Numbered from the stretch's first letter, positions 8,583 through 17,749 are shown. The stretch is DNA of 64,000 bases from an uncultured Coriobacteriales bacterium (GCA_934636245.1 CAKUAI010000007.1:110652-174651); one strand, 5' to 3'. The notes: a model not told the origin generated them from the letters alone. Program-made: numbers and translations.

Positions 8583-8930
8583 TGGCAGCAAATCGAGTTT
8601 CGGAGTAGTCCCAAGGTTCCCGATGGCAGCAAAACGAGTTTCGGAGTAATGGCTTCGGACGTGGGAGCCGCTCAGCCCCGTGTGGCTTAGAATTCCGTTG
8701 TAAAAACAACAGAATGGGTGAAAAATACCCCGTTTGAGGCCTCATATTCCTCTCGAAAGGGGCCATGGGGCACGCGAGGGGCGTTTCGACTACTCCGAAA
8801 CTCGTTTGTCTGCCAATGGGGCCGGGAAAACTGCACCGAAACTCGTTTCGCTGCCAAAAAGGCCCCGGAACCGACCGGCGGCGCGCCTTGCGCTACCCCG
8901 ACAAGGCGGGCACCCGTCCCAGGCGACCGC
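8583..8930. repeat. Palindromic dispersed element, copy 1
   Basis: Two direct copies of a ~27-base motif (TGGCAGCAAAACGAGTTTC followed by GGAGTAAT) at 8583-8609 and 8624-8650 face two inverted copies at 8789-8815 and 8831-8856. In between is a central dyad (ATTCCGTTGT / ACAACAGAAT near 8692-8714) and a conserved CATATTCCTCTCGAAAGG block. The right part carries a CCGACAAGGCGGGC block. A second full copy (17750-18085) and a rearranged inverted copy (21575-21690) keep the same order. No open frame. The whole can fold on itself, so it is a candidate MITE or structured RNA. It lies downstream of the 9245-10840 ATPase gene. Confidence 0.85.
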
Positions 8931-9070
8931 ATCAAAAGCGGCAGTTGGCATCGACGCGGCAATCAAGCGCAGCCGACCTCACCAAACGCGTTCTCTGCCA
9001 GCACCGCAATGATGCGTCGAGCGGGGCGGAGTGAGGAAGGAGCCACGCAAACGGGAACTTGCACCGGCAG

Positions 9071-9125
9071 GCTTTCGCATCTTTCGCATGTTTTCGCAAG
9101 TTTTGCAAAGGGTGGTTTAGCTGGG
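9071..9125. repeat. TTTCGCAT tandem-motif repeat, copy 1
   Basis: Short tandem units of CTTTCGCATG / TTTTCGCAAG are followed by TTTTGCAAAGGGTGGTTTA and CTGGG. The same string recurs at 15015-15089 upstream of another ATPase gene. Here it sits about 120 bases beyond the 3' end of the 9245-10840 gene. It looks like an operator array that has been copied. Confidence 0.7.
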
Positions 9126-9244
9126 GATATGCACAGCTTCAGGTGTCATTCGCATCCCGCAATTCACTGTCGCACTCGAAAAGGCCACCGCATCGTCAAC
9201 CATGACGCGCGACGGCCCTACTAGTTGCGTGAACAAGGCTAAAC

Positions 9245-10840
9245 CTACGCCCCTGCCGCGCCCAACTCCTCGCACCTCCATGCAGCGATGTTGTGCCTCT
9301 CGCAGTCGAAGGAAATGCCGAGCAGCTGGACTCGGCGCGGGTCGCATGCGAAGCGCTCGGCATAGCCGCGCTCATGAATCTGTCGCATGGCCTCGTCAGC
9401 CGCACGCTCGCCCGCTTCCTGGCCGCTCGCAACCTTAAGCTCAACGATCACAACATTGCCGGGCGCAAAACAGACCATGTCGATACGCCCACGGGATGTG
9501 GTCATCTCAGCCGAGAGATCGACGCCAATGTAGCGCAGGATGGCGACCACGACACACTGATAGGCCTGCTCAGAGAGTCTGTCGGTGAGGTCGTACCCGA
9601 TGCTTGCGAAAAGCGACGAGAGCGCATTGACGAAACTGGCACAGTCTCCATTGCGAACCGAATGGTAACAGGCATTGCGCCATGCGCTCGTCGCAGCGGC
9701 GTCCCTGGTATAGGCGTCAGCCAGCCAAGCGTTGAATCCGTCCTCCACCTCGTGGTTGGGGAAGCCCAGGGTATAGGAACGGCGGCGCCCCCGCTCCTCA
9801 TAGCCCCTGATGGTCAGGTAGCCGGTCTGGAAAAGGACGGCGGGCATGAAGGGGTCGGCCGGCTCAAAGGTGCCCAGCTGCTCCTCGGAGACTTCGACGG
9901 ACTCGACCTCCATGGGCTGCCTCTTGGCATACGACATGAGCCAGCCGGGCGTTCCCGTCTCGAACCAGTACGAGCGGATGTCGGCGGAGTCCAGGCAACG
10001 GCCGAGCGACACGGGGTTGAACACGCGGGTCATGGAGCGGTCGAAACAATACCCGTCATACATATCCACCAAGCGTGCAAACGCCCCGTCGACATCGGTG
10101 CCGAGGCTTTGCGCGAGGGCCGCGAGCCTCTGCGGGAAATACGACCGCACCTCGTCGTGCGTGTAGCCCAACAAGCTGGAGAAACGAACGTCCATCGTGA
10201 TGTCGGTCATGTTGTTGAGGTCTGAGAAAATGGAGACCTTCGAGAACTTGGAGACGCCCGTCATGAGGCAGAAGCGCTGCTTGGACTCGGTGGCCTTGAC
10301 AACCGAGTAAAACGACTTCAGGAAGGTCTGGAAGGGCAGGACCTCCTGCGTGCCCGCCCAGCGGGTGAGGGGCTTGTCATACTCGTCGATTAGCAGGACA
10401 AACCGACCGGTCAGGCTGCTTTCGGCAACGTCCTCGGCGAAGGCGGCGAAACGGTCGCGCACGTTCCCTTCGTCACGCAAGGGCACGCCGAGCCTCTCCG
10501 ACTCCCTGCGCAGCGTTGCCGCGACGGCAGCCTCGACCTCCTCGACCGTCTCTCCCGAGCACAGGCTCATATCAAGCCTGATGACCGGGTACCGGGTCGA
10601 CCAGTCCCACGGCAGGGAGTCTATCGCCAGCCCCTCGAACAGGTCGCGCCTGCCCTCGAAAAGGTTCTGCAGCGTGGAGATGAGCAGCGATTTGCCGAAG
10701 CGACGGGGGCGCGAGAGAAAGAACTGCTTGCCGAAGGACTCGTCTACCAGGGGATACAGAATCCCCGTCTTGTCGACGTACGTGAAGCCCTTCGACCTCA
10801 CGTACTCGAAATCGTATGTATCCGTCGCAATCTTTTCCAT
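9245..10840 (-). CDS. AAA-ATPase-like protein with PD-(D/E)XK nuclease domain (PF09820/PF08011 type)
   Basis: This 531-residue protein starts at ATG 10838-10840 behind AAAGG. N-terminal features are typical of the 'predicted AAA-ATPase' family: FTYVDKTGILYPLV, the P-loop-like R-P-R-R-F-G-K-S at 44-51 and the Walker-B-like LLIDEYDKPL near 147-156. The C-terminus has the nuclease signature G-R-I-D-M-V with VIVELKV near 450-470. It is cytoplasmic. The 18210-19805 gene has exactly the same length and is clearly a close paralogue. The family is abundant in gut anaerobes and its biological role is not established. Its 3' side carries two repeat types also found near other ATPase genes here. Confidence 0.9.
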   Translation of the reverse strand: MEKIATDTYDFEYVRSKGFTYVDKTGILYPLVDESFGKQFFLSRPRRFGKSLLISTLQNLFEGRRDLFEGLAIDSLPWDWSTRYPVIRLDMSLCSGETVEEVEAAVAATLRRESERLGVPLRDEGNVRDRFAAFAEDVAESSLTGRFVLLIDEYDKPLTRWAGTQEVLPFQTFLKSFYSVVKATESKQRFCLMTGVSKFSKVSIFSDLNNMTDITMDVRFSSLLGYTHDEVRSYFPQRLAALAQSLGTDVDGAFARLVDMYDGYCFDRSMTRVFNPVSLGRCLDSADIRSYWFETGTPGWLMSYAKRQPMEVESVEVSEEQLGTFEPADPFMPAVLFQTGYLTIRGYEERGRRRSYTLGFPNHEVEDGFNAWLADAYTRDAAATSAWRNACYHSVRNGDCASFVNALSSLFASIGYDLTDRLSEQAYQCVVVAILRYIGVDLSAEMTTSRGRIDMVCFAPGNVVIVELKVASGQEAGERAADEAMRQIHERGYAERFACDPRRVQLLGISFDCERHNIAAWRCEELGAAGA

Positions 10841-10931
10841 GGCAGGCCTTTCGCCGCAGAACACATCTCGGGCGCAATCTTACCATCCACCGCGCGCCTG
10901 CATCCGGAACGATCATCCCGACACAACCCCC

Positions 10932-11849
10932 CTACCCTGCGACGAACCCCTCGACTCCGCGGCCCGCGAGGCGTCGGGCGTACGACGTGCAGTGCGCGAC
11001 CAGCACCTCTTCCTGCTCAGACAGCGCACGGCCCTTGCACCACGAGATGCCAAAACCCCAGGGCAGCCCCTCGAAGCGACGCGCCACAATCTGGCTGTCC
11101 TGGTCGAACAAGCTCGCCACGTGCTTGGCGGAAAAGGCCACGCAGCCTGCGTTGTGCGCGTATCGACTGAGCCAGAGCATCTCGGAGGCGGCATCCACGG
11201 AGGCAAACTCCACTCCGTGGGCGGAGGCCAGGTCGAGAAGACCCCCGTAGTTCTTGAACGTCGGCCCCATCACACCCACATGGCGGCCTGCCAGGTCCTC
11301 AATGCAGACGCACTCGGCCTTTGCCAGGCGATCCGTGCGCGGCACCCACACGTATCGGTCCATCTCGTATAGTGGACGTGTCTCAAAGGCGTCATCGTAA
11401 GGAAGCACCGTCAGCGCCAGGTCAAACTCCCCATTGGCGAGACCCGCGTCGCAACGCAGGTCGGCGACCTCTTCCTCGATGACATCGATCTGAGGGTTCC
11501 CCTCCCTAAACGTCCCCAGGAAACCGATGCCCAACATTCCCAGGACACCCGTCGAGGCCCCCAGGCGAATGGTGTTCCCCGCACGGGATATGCGCTCGAA
11601 CTCGGTCTCGAGCGCCGATTGTCTGGCCTGCACGTCAACCGCAAAAGCGTGAAACGCTTCAGCGTAAGACGTGGGGGCCACCGTGCTCGACCCTTCCGCA
11701 GTGCAGAACAGCGGAACTCCCAGCTCGCCTTGCAGGGCGACCATGGACTTAAGCAGGCCCTGATGGGACATTGGGATGTCTTTTGCCGCAGTGGCATACG
11801 AACGCCTCGCGTATACGGCCTCGAAGTATTCGAGCTGTGCCAGGTTCAT
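10932..11849 (-). CDS. LysR-family transcriptional regulator
   Basis: This 305-residue protein starts at ATG 11847-11849 (MNLAQLEYFEAVYARRSYA) behind GGAAGGGG; a longer frame upstream lacks a site. A winged helix-turn-helix fills residues 1-60 and a LysR substrate-binding domain follows (IRLGASTGVLGMLGIGFLGTF ... GEFDLALTVLPYDD). It is divergent from the flavoprotein at 12085-13725, with 235 bases between them holding TTGCCAGTTGGCAA-type partial palindromes near 11940-11955. It is probably that gene's ligand-responsive activator. Confidence 0.9.
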   Translation of the reverse strand: MNLAQLEYFEAVYARRSYATAAKDIPMSHQGLLKSMVALQGELGVPLFCTAEGSSTVAPTSYAEAFHAFAVDVQARQSALETEFERISRAGNTIRLGASTGVLGMLGIGFLGTFREGNPQIDVIEEEVADLRCDAGLANGEFDLALTVLPYDDAFETRPLYEMDRYVWVPRTDRLAKAECVCIEDLAGRHVGVMGPTFKNYGGLLDLASAHGVEFASVDAASEMLWLSRYAHNAGCVAFSAKHVASLFDQDSQIVARRFEGLPWGFGISWCKGRALSEQEEVLVAHCTSYARRLAGRGVEGFVAG

Positions 11850-12084
11850 AGCCGGCCCCCTTCCGACAGCAACAGCCATTGTACGCATACGTCGCACATT
11901 GCGCAAAACACTTCCTGACCTGCCCATTTAACAAACGCTTGCCAGTTGGCAACCATCGGTTGGCCCCCTTGGGCCCCCAAATCGCACGCCTGCTCGTATT
12001 GTGTGTGGCGTCGCCTAGACAGGTCGACACCACAGAGCGGTGGGCGGTCTCACGACCGTCCCCAACGAATCCAAGGGGGTTCAC

Positions 12085-13725
12085 ATGTACGGAAACAACG
12101 TCGCAAGCCAGGTGTCGCGCAGGATGTTCGTAGCCGGCGCCGCTTCGGCAGCCATGGTCGGCGCCGCAAGCGCTGCCCTGAGCACAACCACGCCCGCGCG
12201 CGCCGATGAGGCGGTCAAGACCGACGCTTGGGCCATCGAGGAGCTCGGCGAGCCCACGGAGACCATCGACGCCGACGTGTGCGTGCTCGGTGCCGGCGGA
12301 ACCGGCCTGGCCGCAGCCATCCAGGCCACCCAGCTGGGCCTCAAGGCCATCGTTCTCGAGAAGCAGGCCATGGTCGGCGGCTCGTTCATCGGTACCGAGG
12401 GCCTGTTCGCCGTCGGTTCGCATTGGCAGGACGAGGCCGGCGAGACCTTCACGGCCGACGAGGTCATCATCGAGTGCCTCGACTACCATCACTGGATTCC
12501 GGACCCCCAGCTCTACGAGGAGTTCTTCACCCGTACGGCCGAGACGGTCGACTGGCTCGAGCAGCTGGGCGTCGTGTTCGACCACGTGCAGTCCCTGGGC
12601 GACTCCCACAACTGCTGGCACGTCTATGAGGGCAACGGCGCCGAGGGCACGGGCGTCACGTTCATGAAGTCCTTCAGCGAGGCCGCCGACTCCCTCGGCA
12701 TCCAGATCGAGCTCGAGTGCTCCGGCAAGAAGCTCATCGTGGAGGACGGCAAGGCCGCCGGCGTCCTGGCCGTGCGCAAGGACGGTACCGTGGTGCAGGT
12801 CAACGCCCCCGTCGTCATCGTAGGCACGGGCGGCTACGCTAACAACGGCGACGTCATCCGCGACCTGAACGGCGCTGACCCCACCCGCATCACGCCCTCC
12901 GGTATGGCCGGCCGCGACGCCGACGGCCTCAAGCTCATGCGCGCCGCAGGCGGCAAGCTGGCGGCCCAGGCCGGCACCGTCATGTTCTATGGCCCCATCC
13001 TCCCCGGCACCTCCTATGGCTCCGAGATTCAGGCCGCCACGTCCATGCAGCCCCACCTGTGGGTGAACCAGGACGCCGAGCGCTTTGTCAACGAGAACAT
13101 GTTCCTCAAGAACTTCGCCTACGCCGGCAACGCGGTGCATAACCAGAAGCGCACGCTCACCGTCTGCAACCAGGCACTGCTCGACCGCTACGCCCAGGAG
13201 GGCCCCGACGTGGGCGTGGGCGTGTACGTGAACATCGGCACGCCGCTCTCCAAGCTTCCCGAGCAGCTCGAAGACGCTATGGCAAGCGAGGACAGCGCAC
13301 CTTACATCTTCAAGGCGGACACCATCGCCGAGCTGGCCGAAGCCGCTGGCCTCGATGCCGACAAGCTCCAGGAGACGGTGGACACCTACAACGGCTACTG
13401 CGCCGCTGGTGCCGACGCCCGCTTTGCCAAGCCTGCCGAGTACCTGAATGCCCTGGAGGAGGGCCCGTTCTACGCCTTCGAGGTGTTCAACGGCTACTTC
13501 ACCACCGTCGGTGGCATTAAGGTGACCCCCGCAACCGAGGTCCTCGACGAGAACGACCAGGTCATCCCCGGTCTTTACGCCGGCGGCTCCGACGCGGGCG
13601 GCCTGTACGGCGACACCTACGACGTGGGCATCGCCGCTGGCTCCCAGGCAAGCTGGGCCATCAACTCCGGCCGCCTCGCCGCCAAGAACGGCGCTCGCTA
13701 CCTGGGCAAGGACGTGCAGGAGTAA
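12085..13725 (+). CDS. Exported FAD-dependent reductase (fumarate reductase fold)
   Basis: This 546-residue protein starts at ATG 12085 behind AAGGGGG. Features in order: Tat signal (VSRRMFVAG, residues 10-18), cleavage region near PARADEA, FAD-binding G-A-G-G-T-G at 69-74, ATG-like VGTGGYA motif, R-F-V-N-E at 333-337. The Arg402-equivalent is Leu341. The end motif GLYAGGSDAGGLYGDTYDV closely matches the 2191-3849 protein (GLYALGCDAGGLFGGTYDV), so these two form a subfamily and may use related substrates. No cytochrome adjoins it. LysR (10932-11849) is divergent, and a strong terminator follows. Confidence 0.9.
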   Translation: MYGNNVASQVSRRMFVAGAASAAMVGAASAALSTTTPARADEAVKTDAWAIEELGEPTETIDADVCVLGAGGTGLAAAIQATQLGLKAIVLEKQAMVGGSFIGTEGLFAVGSHWQDEAGETFTADEVIIECLDYHHWIPDPQLYEEFFTRTAETVDWLEQLGVVFDHVQSLGDSHNCWHVYEGNGAEGTGVTFMKSFSEAADSLGIQIELECSGKKLIVEDGKAAGVLAVRKDGTVVQVNAPVVIVGTGGYANNGDVIRDLNGADPTRITPSGMAGRDADGLKLMRAAGGKLAAQAGTVMFYGPILPGTSYGSEIQAATSMQPHLWVNQDAERFVNENMFLKNFAYAGNAVHNQKRTLTVCNQALLDRYAQEGPDVGVGVYVNIGTPLSKLPEQLEDAMASEDSAPYIFKADTIAELAEAAGLDADKLQETVDTYNGYCAAGADARFAKPAEYLNALEEGPFYAFEVFNGYFTTVGGIKVTPATEVLDENDQVIPGLYAGGSDAGGLYGDTYDVGIAAGSQASWAINSGRLAAKNGARYLGKDVQE

Positions 13726-13767
13726 GTCCTGAACAGCGGCTGAGCCGCAGAGTTTACTGAGTCAAGC

Positions 13768-13802
13768 AGTGCCCCGCATCCGGCAACAGGATGCGGGGCA
13801 CT
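13768..13802 (+). terminator. Rho-independent terminator of the 12085 flavoprotein gene
   Basis: A perfect 14-bp stem (AGTGCCCCGCATCC / GGATGCGGGGCACT) with a 7-base loop, followed by TTCAGTTG, 43 bases after the stop codon. Confidence 0.9.
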
Positions 13803-13875
13803 TTCAGTTGACAAGGGAGCCGAGGACCGCACGCCCTTCCTACTCCGCCAGCCCACCCTACTCCCCTGCCCCGCC

Positions 13876-14979
13876 TTACTCCCCCGCCTCGTCCACTCGT
13901 CCCTGCAGGTAGCCCCTGAACCCCGGCAGGTCGAAGCGGAAGGTATTGTGGCCGCAGCCGCCGATGACGCCAGACTCGAGCAGCCGCTCCTTGTACTTGG
14001 AGGCGTAGTTGCTGGCAACGCCCATACGGGCGGCGATGTCGGCGAGAGAACTCTCGTCTTCTGGGAGCATAGCCGCAAGAAAGCGCAGGTCACCCTTAGA
14101 GAGCTCGCGATACGTCGCGGCCAGCACGCCGTCCTCGAAATCGCGCGCGGCCATGCGGACGCCCCTCTCGACGTCGGCCAGGCCGATGCTGCTCGACGCG
14201 CTCTCCTCCCAGGTCCAGTACCCGACGAGCTGCATCATGTACGGGAAGCCGTCGATGGACGAGACGGCCAGGTCGAGACCCCCGTCGTCAATCCCTCCGC
14301 CCGCCGCCAGGACGGTCTTGCGGAAGGCGCTCGCCACCTCGACGTCGGCAATGCGGCCCAAATGGCGCTGGCGGGCGCGACGAAGGAACGACACGTACTT
14401 GCTGCTGATGAGGCTCGAGACGTTCGGGGGCAGGCCCGCCATGAGCAAGGCGACCCTGCGCCCCTCCTGCACGAAGTGCTGGTATACCGAAGCAAGCTGA
14501 ACCATCTCGTCGAGGTCGGCCTGCACCCCGTCGACGGTGATGAGCAAGCCGGTCTCGTATCGGTCGAGCTGCTTGAGCACGGCGTTCATCTTGGAACGCC
14601 AGTTGCCCTGCAGCCTCTGGGCGCGGTCGAACTCGAGCCCCACGGACTGGCCGAAGGTGGCCCCCTTCAGGCGCAGGTGCTCGCTGTTGTCCAGCAGCTC
14701 CTCGGCCGACTCGCACGTGCGCTCGATGACGTCGTCGAGCATGCCGGGCACGGCCGAGACGCTCGCGGTGACCCAGCCGCTCGCCGAGGCGTCCTGCGCG
14801 ATTCGGGAGAGAAGGGCGGTCTTTCCCGTGCCGCGGGGCCCGATGATGATGGTCGACAGGTTTGGGTCGCCCTTGCCTCGCTCAAAGGCGCGACGCATGT
14901 CCTCGAGCAGCCCCTCGCGACCCGCAAGGTACGGCGGCACGCTTCCGAAACCCGGCGTGAACGGGTTCTCAAGCCTCAT
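13876..14979 (-). CDS. AAA ATPase with C-terminal winged helix (AAA_16/ORC-like)
   Basis: This 367-residue cytoplasmic protein is best started at ATG 14977-14979 behind GGGAG; a GTG nine bases earlier is possible. It shows LAGREGLLEDMRRAF, Walker A G-P-R-G-T-G-K-T at 47-54, a Walker-B-like LLITVDGVQADLDEM, a GLPPNVSSLISSK sensor region, and a C-terminal winged helix (LADIAARMGVASNYASKYKERL). The layout resembles archaeal-type STAND/ORC ATPases of unknown role found widely in Coriobacteriia. The tandem TTTCGCAT array at 15015-15089 is directly upstream and probably its control region. It converges with the 12085-13725 gene. Confidence 0.85.
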   Translation of the reverse strand: MRLENPFTPGFGSVPPYLAGREGLLEDMRRAFERGKGDPNLSTIIIGPRGTGKTALLSRIAQDASASGWVTASVSAVPGMLDDVIERTCESAEELLDNSEHLRLKGATFGQSVGLEFDRAQRLQGNWRSKMNAVLKQLDRYETGLLITVDGVQADLDEMVQLASVYQHFVQEGRRVALLMAGLPPNVSSLISSKYVSFLRRARQRHLGRIADVEVASAFRKTVLAAGGGIDDGGLDLAVSSIDGFPYMMQLVGYWTWEESASSSIGLADVERGVRMAARDFEDGVLAATYRELSKGDLRFLAAMLPEDESSLADIAARMGVASNYASKYKERLLESGVIGGCGHNTFRFDLPGFRGYLQGRVDEAGE

Positions 14980-15014
14980 GCGAATCACTCCCTACGGCAA
15001 TGCAATCTGGTGTG

Positions 15015-15089
15015 ATTTTCGCATCTTTCGCATCTTTTCGCAAGCTTCGCATGTTTTCGCAAGTTTTGCAAAGGGTGGTTTAACTGGGA
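15015..15089. repeat. TTTCGCAT tandem-motif repeat, copy 2 (promoter region of the 13876 ATPase)
   Basis: Units TTTTCGCATC, TTTCGCATC, TTTTCGCAAG, CTTCGCATG, TTTTCGCAAG are in tandem, then TTTTGCAAAGGGTGGTTTA and CTGGG as in copy 1. The array starts 36 bases upstream of the ATPase start on its promoter side. An array of ~9-11-base units suggests cooperative binding of a regulator; the site function is inferred. Confidence 0.7.
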
Positions 15090-15175
15090 TGATGTGTGAT
15101 TTCCTTCATCTCGCACATCCCGCAATCGCACAAAACGCCCTCTCAGCGACCCCACCCCACCCCTTCCAAACAGAA

Positions 15176-15205
15176 GGCCCCGCGACGCGCTCGCATCGCG
15201 GGGCC
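15176..15205 (-). terminator. Terminator of the FMN-binding flavoprotein gene
   Basis: A perfect 10-bp stem GGCCCCGCGA / TCGCGGGGCC lies 26 bases past the stop of the 15231-16985 gene. On the minus strand it is followed by TTCTGTTTGG. Confidence 0.85.
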
Positions 15206-15230
15206 CTCCCCCATCTGGAGGGTCGATTGT

Positions 15231-16985
15231 TTACGCCAGCTCCTCGGCAAGGGCCTTGCCAACGATAGCGCCCGTGCAGTTGGAGATGGTCACGCTCGAG
15301 AAGGTCGCGGTCCAGGAACCCACGCCAGGCTCGTCGGCAGTGTCGCCGAACATGTTGCCGAACATGAGCACGCCCACCGCGTAGAGGTTCTCAACAGGAT
15401 TACCGTCCTGAGCGCACACACGGAAGTCCTGATCAATCTTCGGACCGGGAAGGGTCAGGATGTTGCAGGGATGCTGGACAATGCCGTAGAGGGGAGCCGC
15501 TTCGACGCCGTACTCGGCGCAACCGGCCGCGAGCGCCTCCTCGGAGATACCCCACTCGGCGGCCGCGTCGGCCAGGGTCTCGAACTTCGAGACGAAACCC
15601 TCCTCGAAGGCCTTGGCACAACGGTCGCGATACTGGCTGGCAGAGTCGATGAGGCCGTAACCGCAGCAACCCGGGGTCTTGGCGAGCTCGTCGATGCCGA
15701 TCTGCTCGGCACCAAGGACGTTGCCGTCGGCATCGAACACAACCTGCGGGTGCTTGGCCAAATCGCCCGTGGGGCCGTACCAGCCAAGGACCGGGCCAGT
15801 GCCGCAGATACCGGCGGCACCGCCGACACCCACAATCGGGACGCCAAGCTCGCGGCACATGACGAGGCCGTCGCCCGTGCAGCCGGCGCCCGCAAAAGCA
15901 ACCAGGCCGGCGAAAGAGGCGTTGTACTCATCCATGAGGGACTGGCTGCACTGGAAACCGCCGGTGGCGAGGACGACCTTCTTGGCGTTCACCGTGTAAA
16001 CGCTCTCCTTGTCCTCGACGGTCACGCCTGTGATGGCGGAGATGTCGCCAACAAGACCGGTCACCTTGGAGTTCAGTCGCACCTCGATGCCCAGGGCGTC
16101 GGCCATAGGAGTGAGGGAATCGTAGAGGCCGGTCTCGCCGGTCTCCCAGGTGTAGTCGGAGTAGCCGTAGCAGTCGAAGCACACGACGCGCCCGCCCAGC
16201 TCTTCGTCGCGATACCAGTCGTTCGGGTTGAGGGGCATGCCGTTCTCAACGTAGTAATCAAAGACCTCGGGGCAGATGCGGTAGACCTCGCGCAGACGCT
16301 CCTCGGAGTGCTCGTCGCTGAACTCGGTGATGAGCGGGGCGATGAACTCGTCCTCGGTGCAGTCCTCCCCCGCCTGCTGGTTGAGCGTGGTGCCGTTCAT
16401 CACGCTGATGCAGCCACCGATGTGACGGGAGCTGCCTCCGCGGTAGGCCTCCTTCTCGAGCACAAGGATGCTCTTGGCACCGTTGCGCGCAGCCATGATG
16501 GCGCATGCCATGCCGCTGAAACCGGAGCCCACGATGACGAGGTCGTAGCTCTCCTCGGAGCCGGCCTGCTTGTCCTCGGTGGCAAGCGCGTCGCCGCCCT
16601 TGGAGAAGGCTTCGACGTCGAGACCAGCCTGCTCAAGGCAGTCGATAACGGCGTTCTTGATTGCAAGGCTGGTGAAGGTGGCACCGGTCGTGACATCGAC
16701 CTCGACGTTCTGCTGGGCCACGATGCGGGCGGGAACATCGGCGATAGCGGCGTCGCTCACCACGGCCGAATCCACACAGTTGGTAACCTTGACGTCGAGG
16801 ATCTCGCCGCCAGAAATCAGAACGGCAACAGTCATGTCGCCCTTGATGCTTCCAACGGTCGTGGTGTAGAGCTCAGGTGCGGCAGCCTCATCGGCGAGGG
16901 CAACCTGGGGCAGGGAGGCCACAGCGGCAAGAGCAGCGGAGCCCTTGACAAACGAGGCACGCGAAATGCGGGTCTTCTCAGACAT
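15231..16985 (-). CDS. Exported flavoprotein with covalent-FMN domain plus fumarate reductase-like FAD domain
   Basis: This 584-residue protein starts at ATG 16983-16985 behind GGAGGATG. A Tat-like signal (RISRASFVKG) is followed by an FMN-binding domain (about 40-125) with D-V-T-T-G-A-T at 97-103, the motif that ApbE-type transferases flavinylate on threonine. The FAD domain begins with G-S-G-F-S-G at 153-158. Unusually, the family R-F-x-N-E motif is absent: at about 420-425 the sequence is D-G-N-V-L-G-A-E-Q-I, so both its arginine and the downstream catalytic arginine are missing. It may use a different mechanism or no longer reduce its ancestral substrate. No regulator adjoins it. No ApbE gene is in the window. 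Confidence 0.9.
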   Translation of the reverse strand: MSEKTRISRASFVKGSAALAAVASLPQVALADEAAAPELYTTTVGSIKGDMTVAVLISGGEILDVKVTNCVDSAVVSDAAIADVPARIVAQQNVEVDVTTGATFTSLAIKNAVIDCLEQAGLDVEAFSKGGDALATEDKQAGSEESYDLVIVGSGFSGMACAIMAARNGAKSILVLEKEAYRGGSSRHIGGCISVMNGTTLNQQAGEDCTEDEFIAPLITEFSDEHSEERLREVYRICPEVFDYYVENGMPLNPNDWYRDEELGGRVVCFDCYGYSDYTWETGETGLYDSLTPMADALGIEVRLNSKVTGLVGDISAITGVTVEDKESVYTVNAKKVVLATGGFQCSQSLMDEYNASFAGLVAFAGAGCTGDGLVMCRELGVPIVGVGGAAGICGTGPVLGWYGPTGDLAKHPQVVFDADGNVLGAEQIGIDELAKTPGCCGYGLIDSASQYRDRCAKAFEEGFVSKFETLADAAAEWGISEEALAAGCAEYGVEAAPLYGIVQHPCNILTLPGPKIDQDFRVCAQDGNPVENLYAVGVLMFGNMFGDTADEPGVGSWTATFSSVTISNCTGAIVGKALAEELA

Positions 16986-17333
16986 TTGTACATCCTCCAG
17001 ATGGATTGTGTGAAACAGTCGGTCATTGCTATCAACAGTCATTGTCAATGGCCTGGCAGGATGCGCATCCCTTTTACCGGCACCTACTATACGGACCGCA
17101 CGCGTCAAGCGGTAGCAAGCCTTAGAAGATGCCCCTCAACCATGAGTTGATAGGGGAAGACTCCAGACGGCCCCGGGGCGCCAGGACGCTTAAATCCGCG
17201 ACGTAACACCGTCTTGACCCCCTAAAACCAGCCATCACCCACAATTGCAGGGATTTTGCTGGAAAGTTCACCTAAACATACCGTGCGACGCGCTATGATT
17301 CGATTATCGCGAACACGAGGGGGAGGAGACCCT
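16986..17333. other. Intergenic region between divergent flavoprotein and mihF genes
   Basis: No gene was seen. Near the flavoprotein start there is a TATCAACAGTCATTGTCAATG stretch with two GTCATTG-type repeats (17013-17045) that could be promoter or operator sequence. The rest is unremarkable; mihF promoter elements must lie in the right half. Confidence 0.5.
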
Positions 17334-17648
17334 ATGGCAAACACGACACCTGAACTCACCAAGGAAGAGCGCGCGGCGGCACTCGCCAAGGCCGCGAAGG
17401 CCCGCACCGAGAGGGCGGCTCTCAAGGACGACATCAAGGCCGGCAAGGTCAGCGTGGCGGAGGTCCTCGACATGGAGGGCGACGTCGCCCGCCGCATGAA
17501 GGTGAAGGACCTTATCTGCTCTGTTCCCGGCTACGGCGAGGCCAAGGCCGCCAAGCTCATGGACCGCATCGGCATCGCCGAGTCCCGCAGGGTCCAGGGT
17601 CTGGGCATCCGCCAGCGCGAGGCACTCCTGGCCGCCCTCGAGGACTAG
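17334..17648 (+). CDS. mihF: Integration host factor, actinobacterial type
   Basis: This 104-residue basic protein starts at ATG 17334 behind GGAGGAG; a longer frame upstream is not needed. It has the long charged N-terminal helix and the C-terminal helix-two-turn-helix typical of mycobacterial IHF (mIHF/sIHF): VKDLICSVPGYGEAKAAKLM then IGIAESRRVQGLGIRQREALL. It is a nucleoid-associated protein that binds duplex DNA non-specifically and supports recombination and replication. This housekeeping gene ties the window to Actinomycetota. It is monocistronic and followed by a hairpin. Confidence 0.93.
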   Translation: MANTTPELTKEERAAALAKAAKARTERAALKDDIKAGKVSVAEVLDMEGDVARRMKVKDLICSVPGYGEAKAAKLMDRIGIAESRRVQGLGIRQREALLAALED

Positions 17649-17667
17649 ACGGTACGCAAGTAACCCC

Positions 17668-17718
17668 CCGACAACCCTTCCCGCGCCGATGTCAAAGCCC
17701 GCCGGGAGGGGCCGTCGG
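17668..17718 (+). terminator. Terminator-like hairpin after mihF
   Basis: Nested arms CCGAC ... GTCGG and CCCTTCCCG ... CGGGAGGGG, followed by AGGTTTGTT. Its inner arms resemble the hairpin at 8502-8538, which likewise stands directly before the palindromic element. Confidence 0.6.
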
Positions 17719-17749
17719 AGGTTTGTTCATCGTCTTCCTCGGGCCGCGC

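Noticed and set aside
8583..8930. CRISPR array
   Set aside because: Repeats are in both orientations with irregular spacing and no unique spacers of constant length.
9245..10840. Transposase or defence ATPase call for the AAA/PD-(D/E)XK protein
   Set aside because: Motifs fit the predicted AAA-ATPase family but nothing in the sequence proves mobility or anti-phage action; kept only as a hypothesis.
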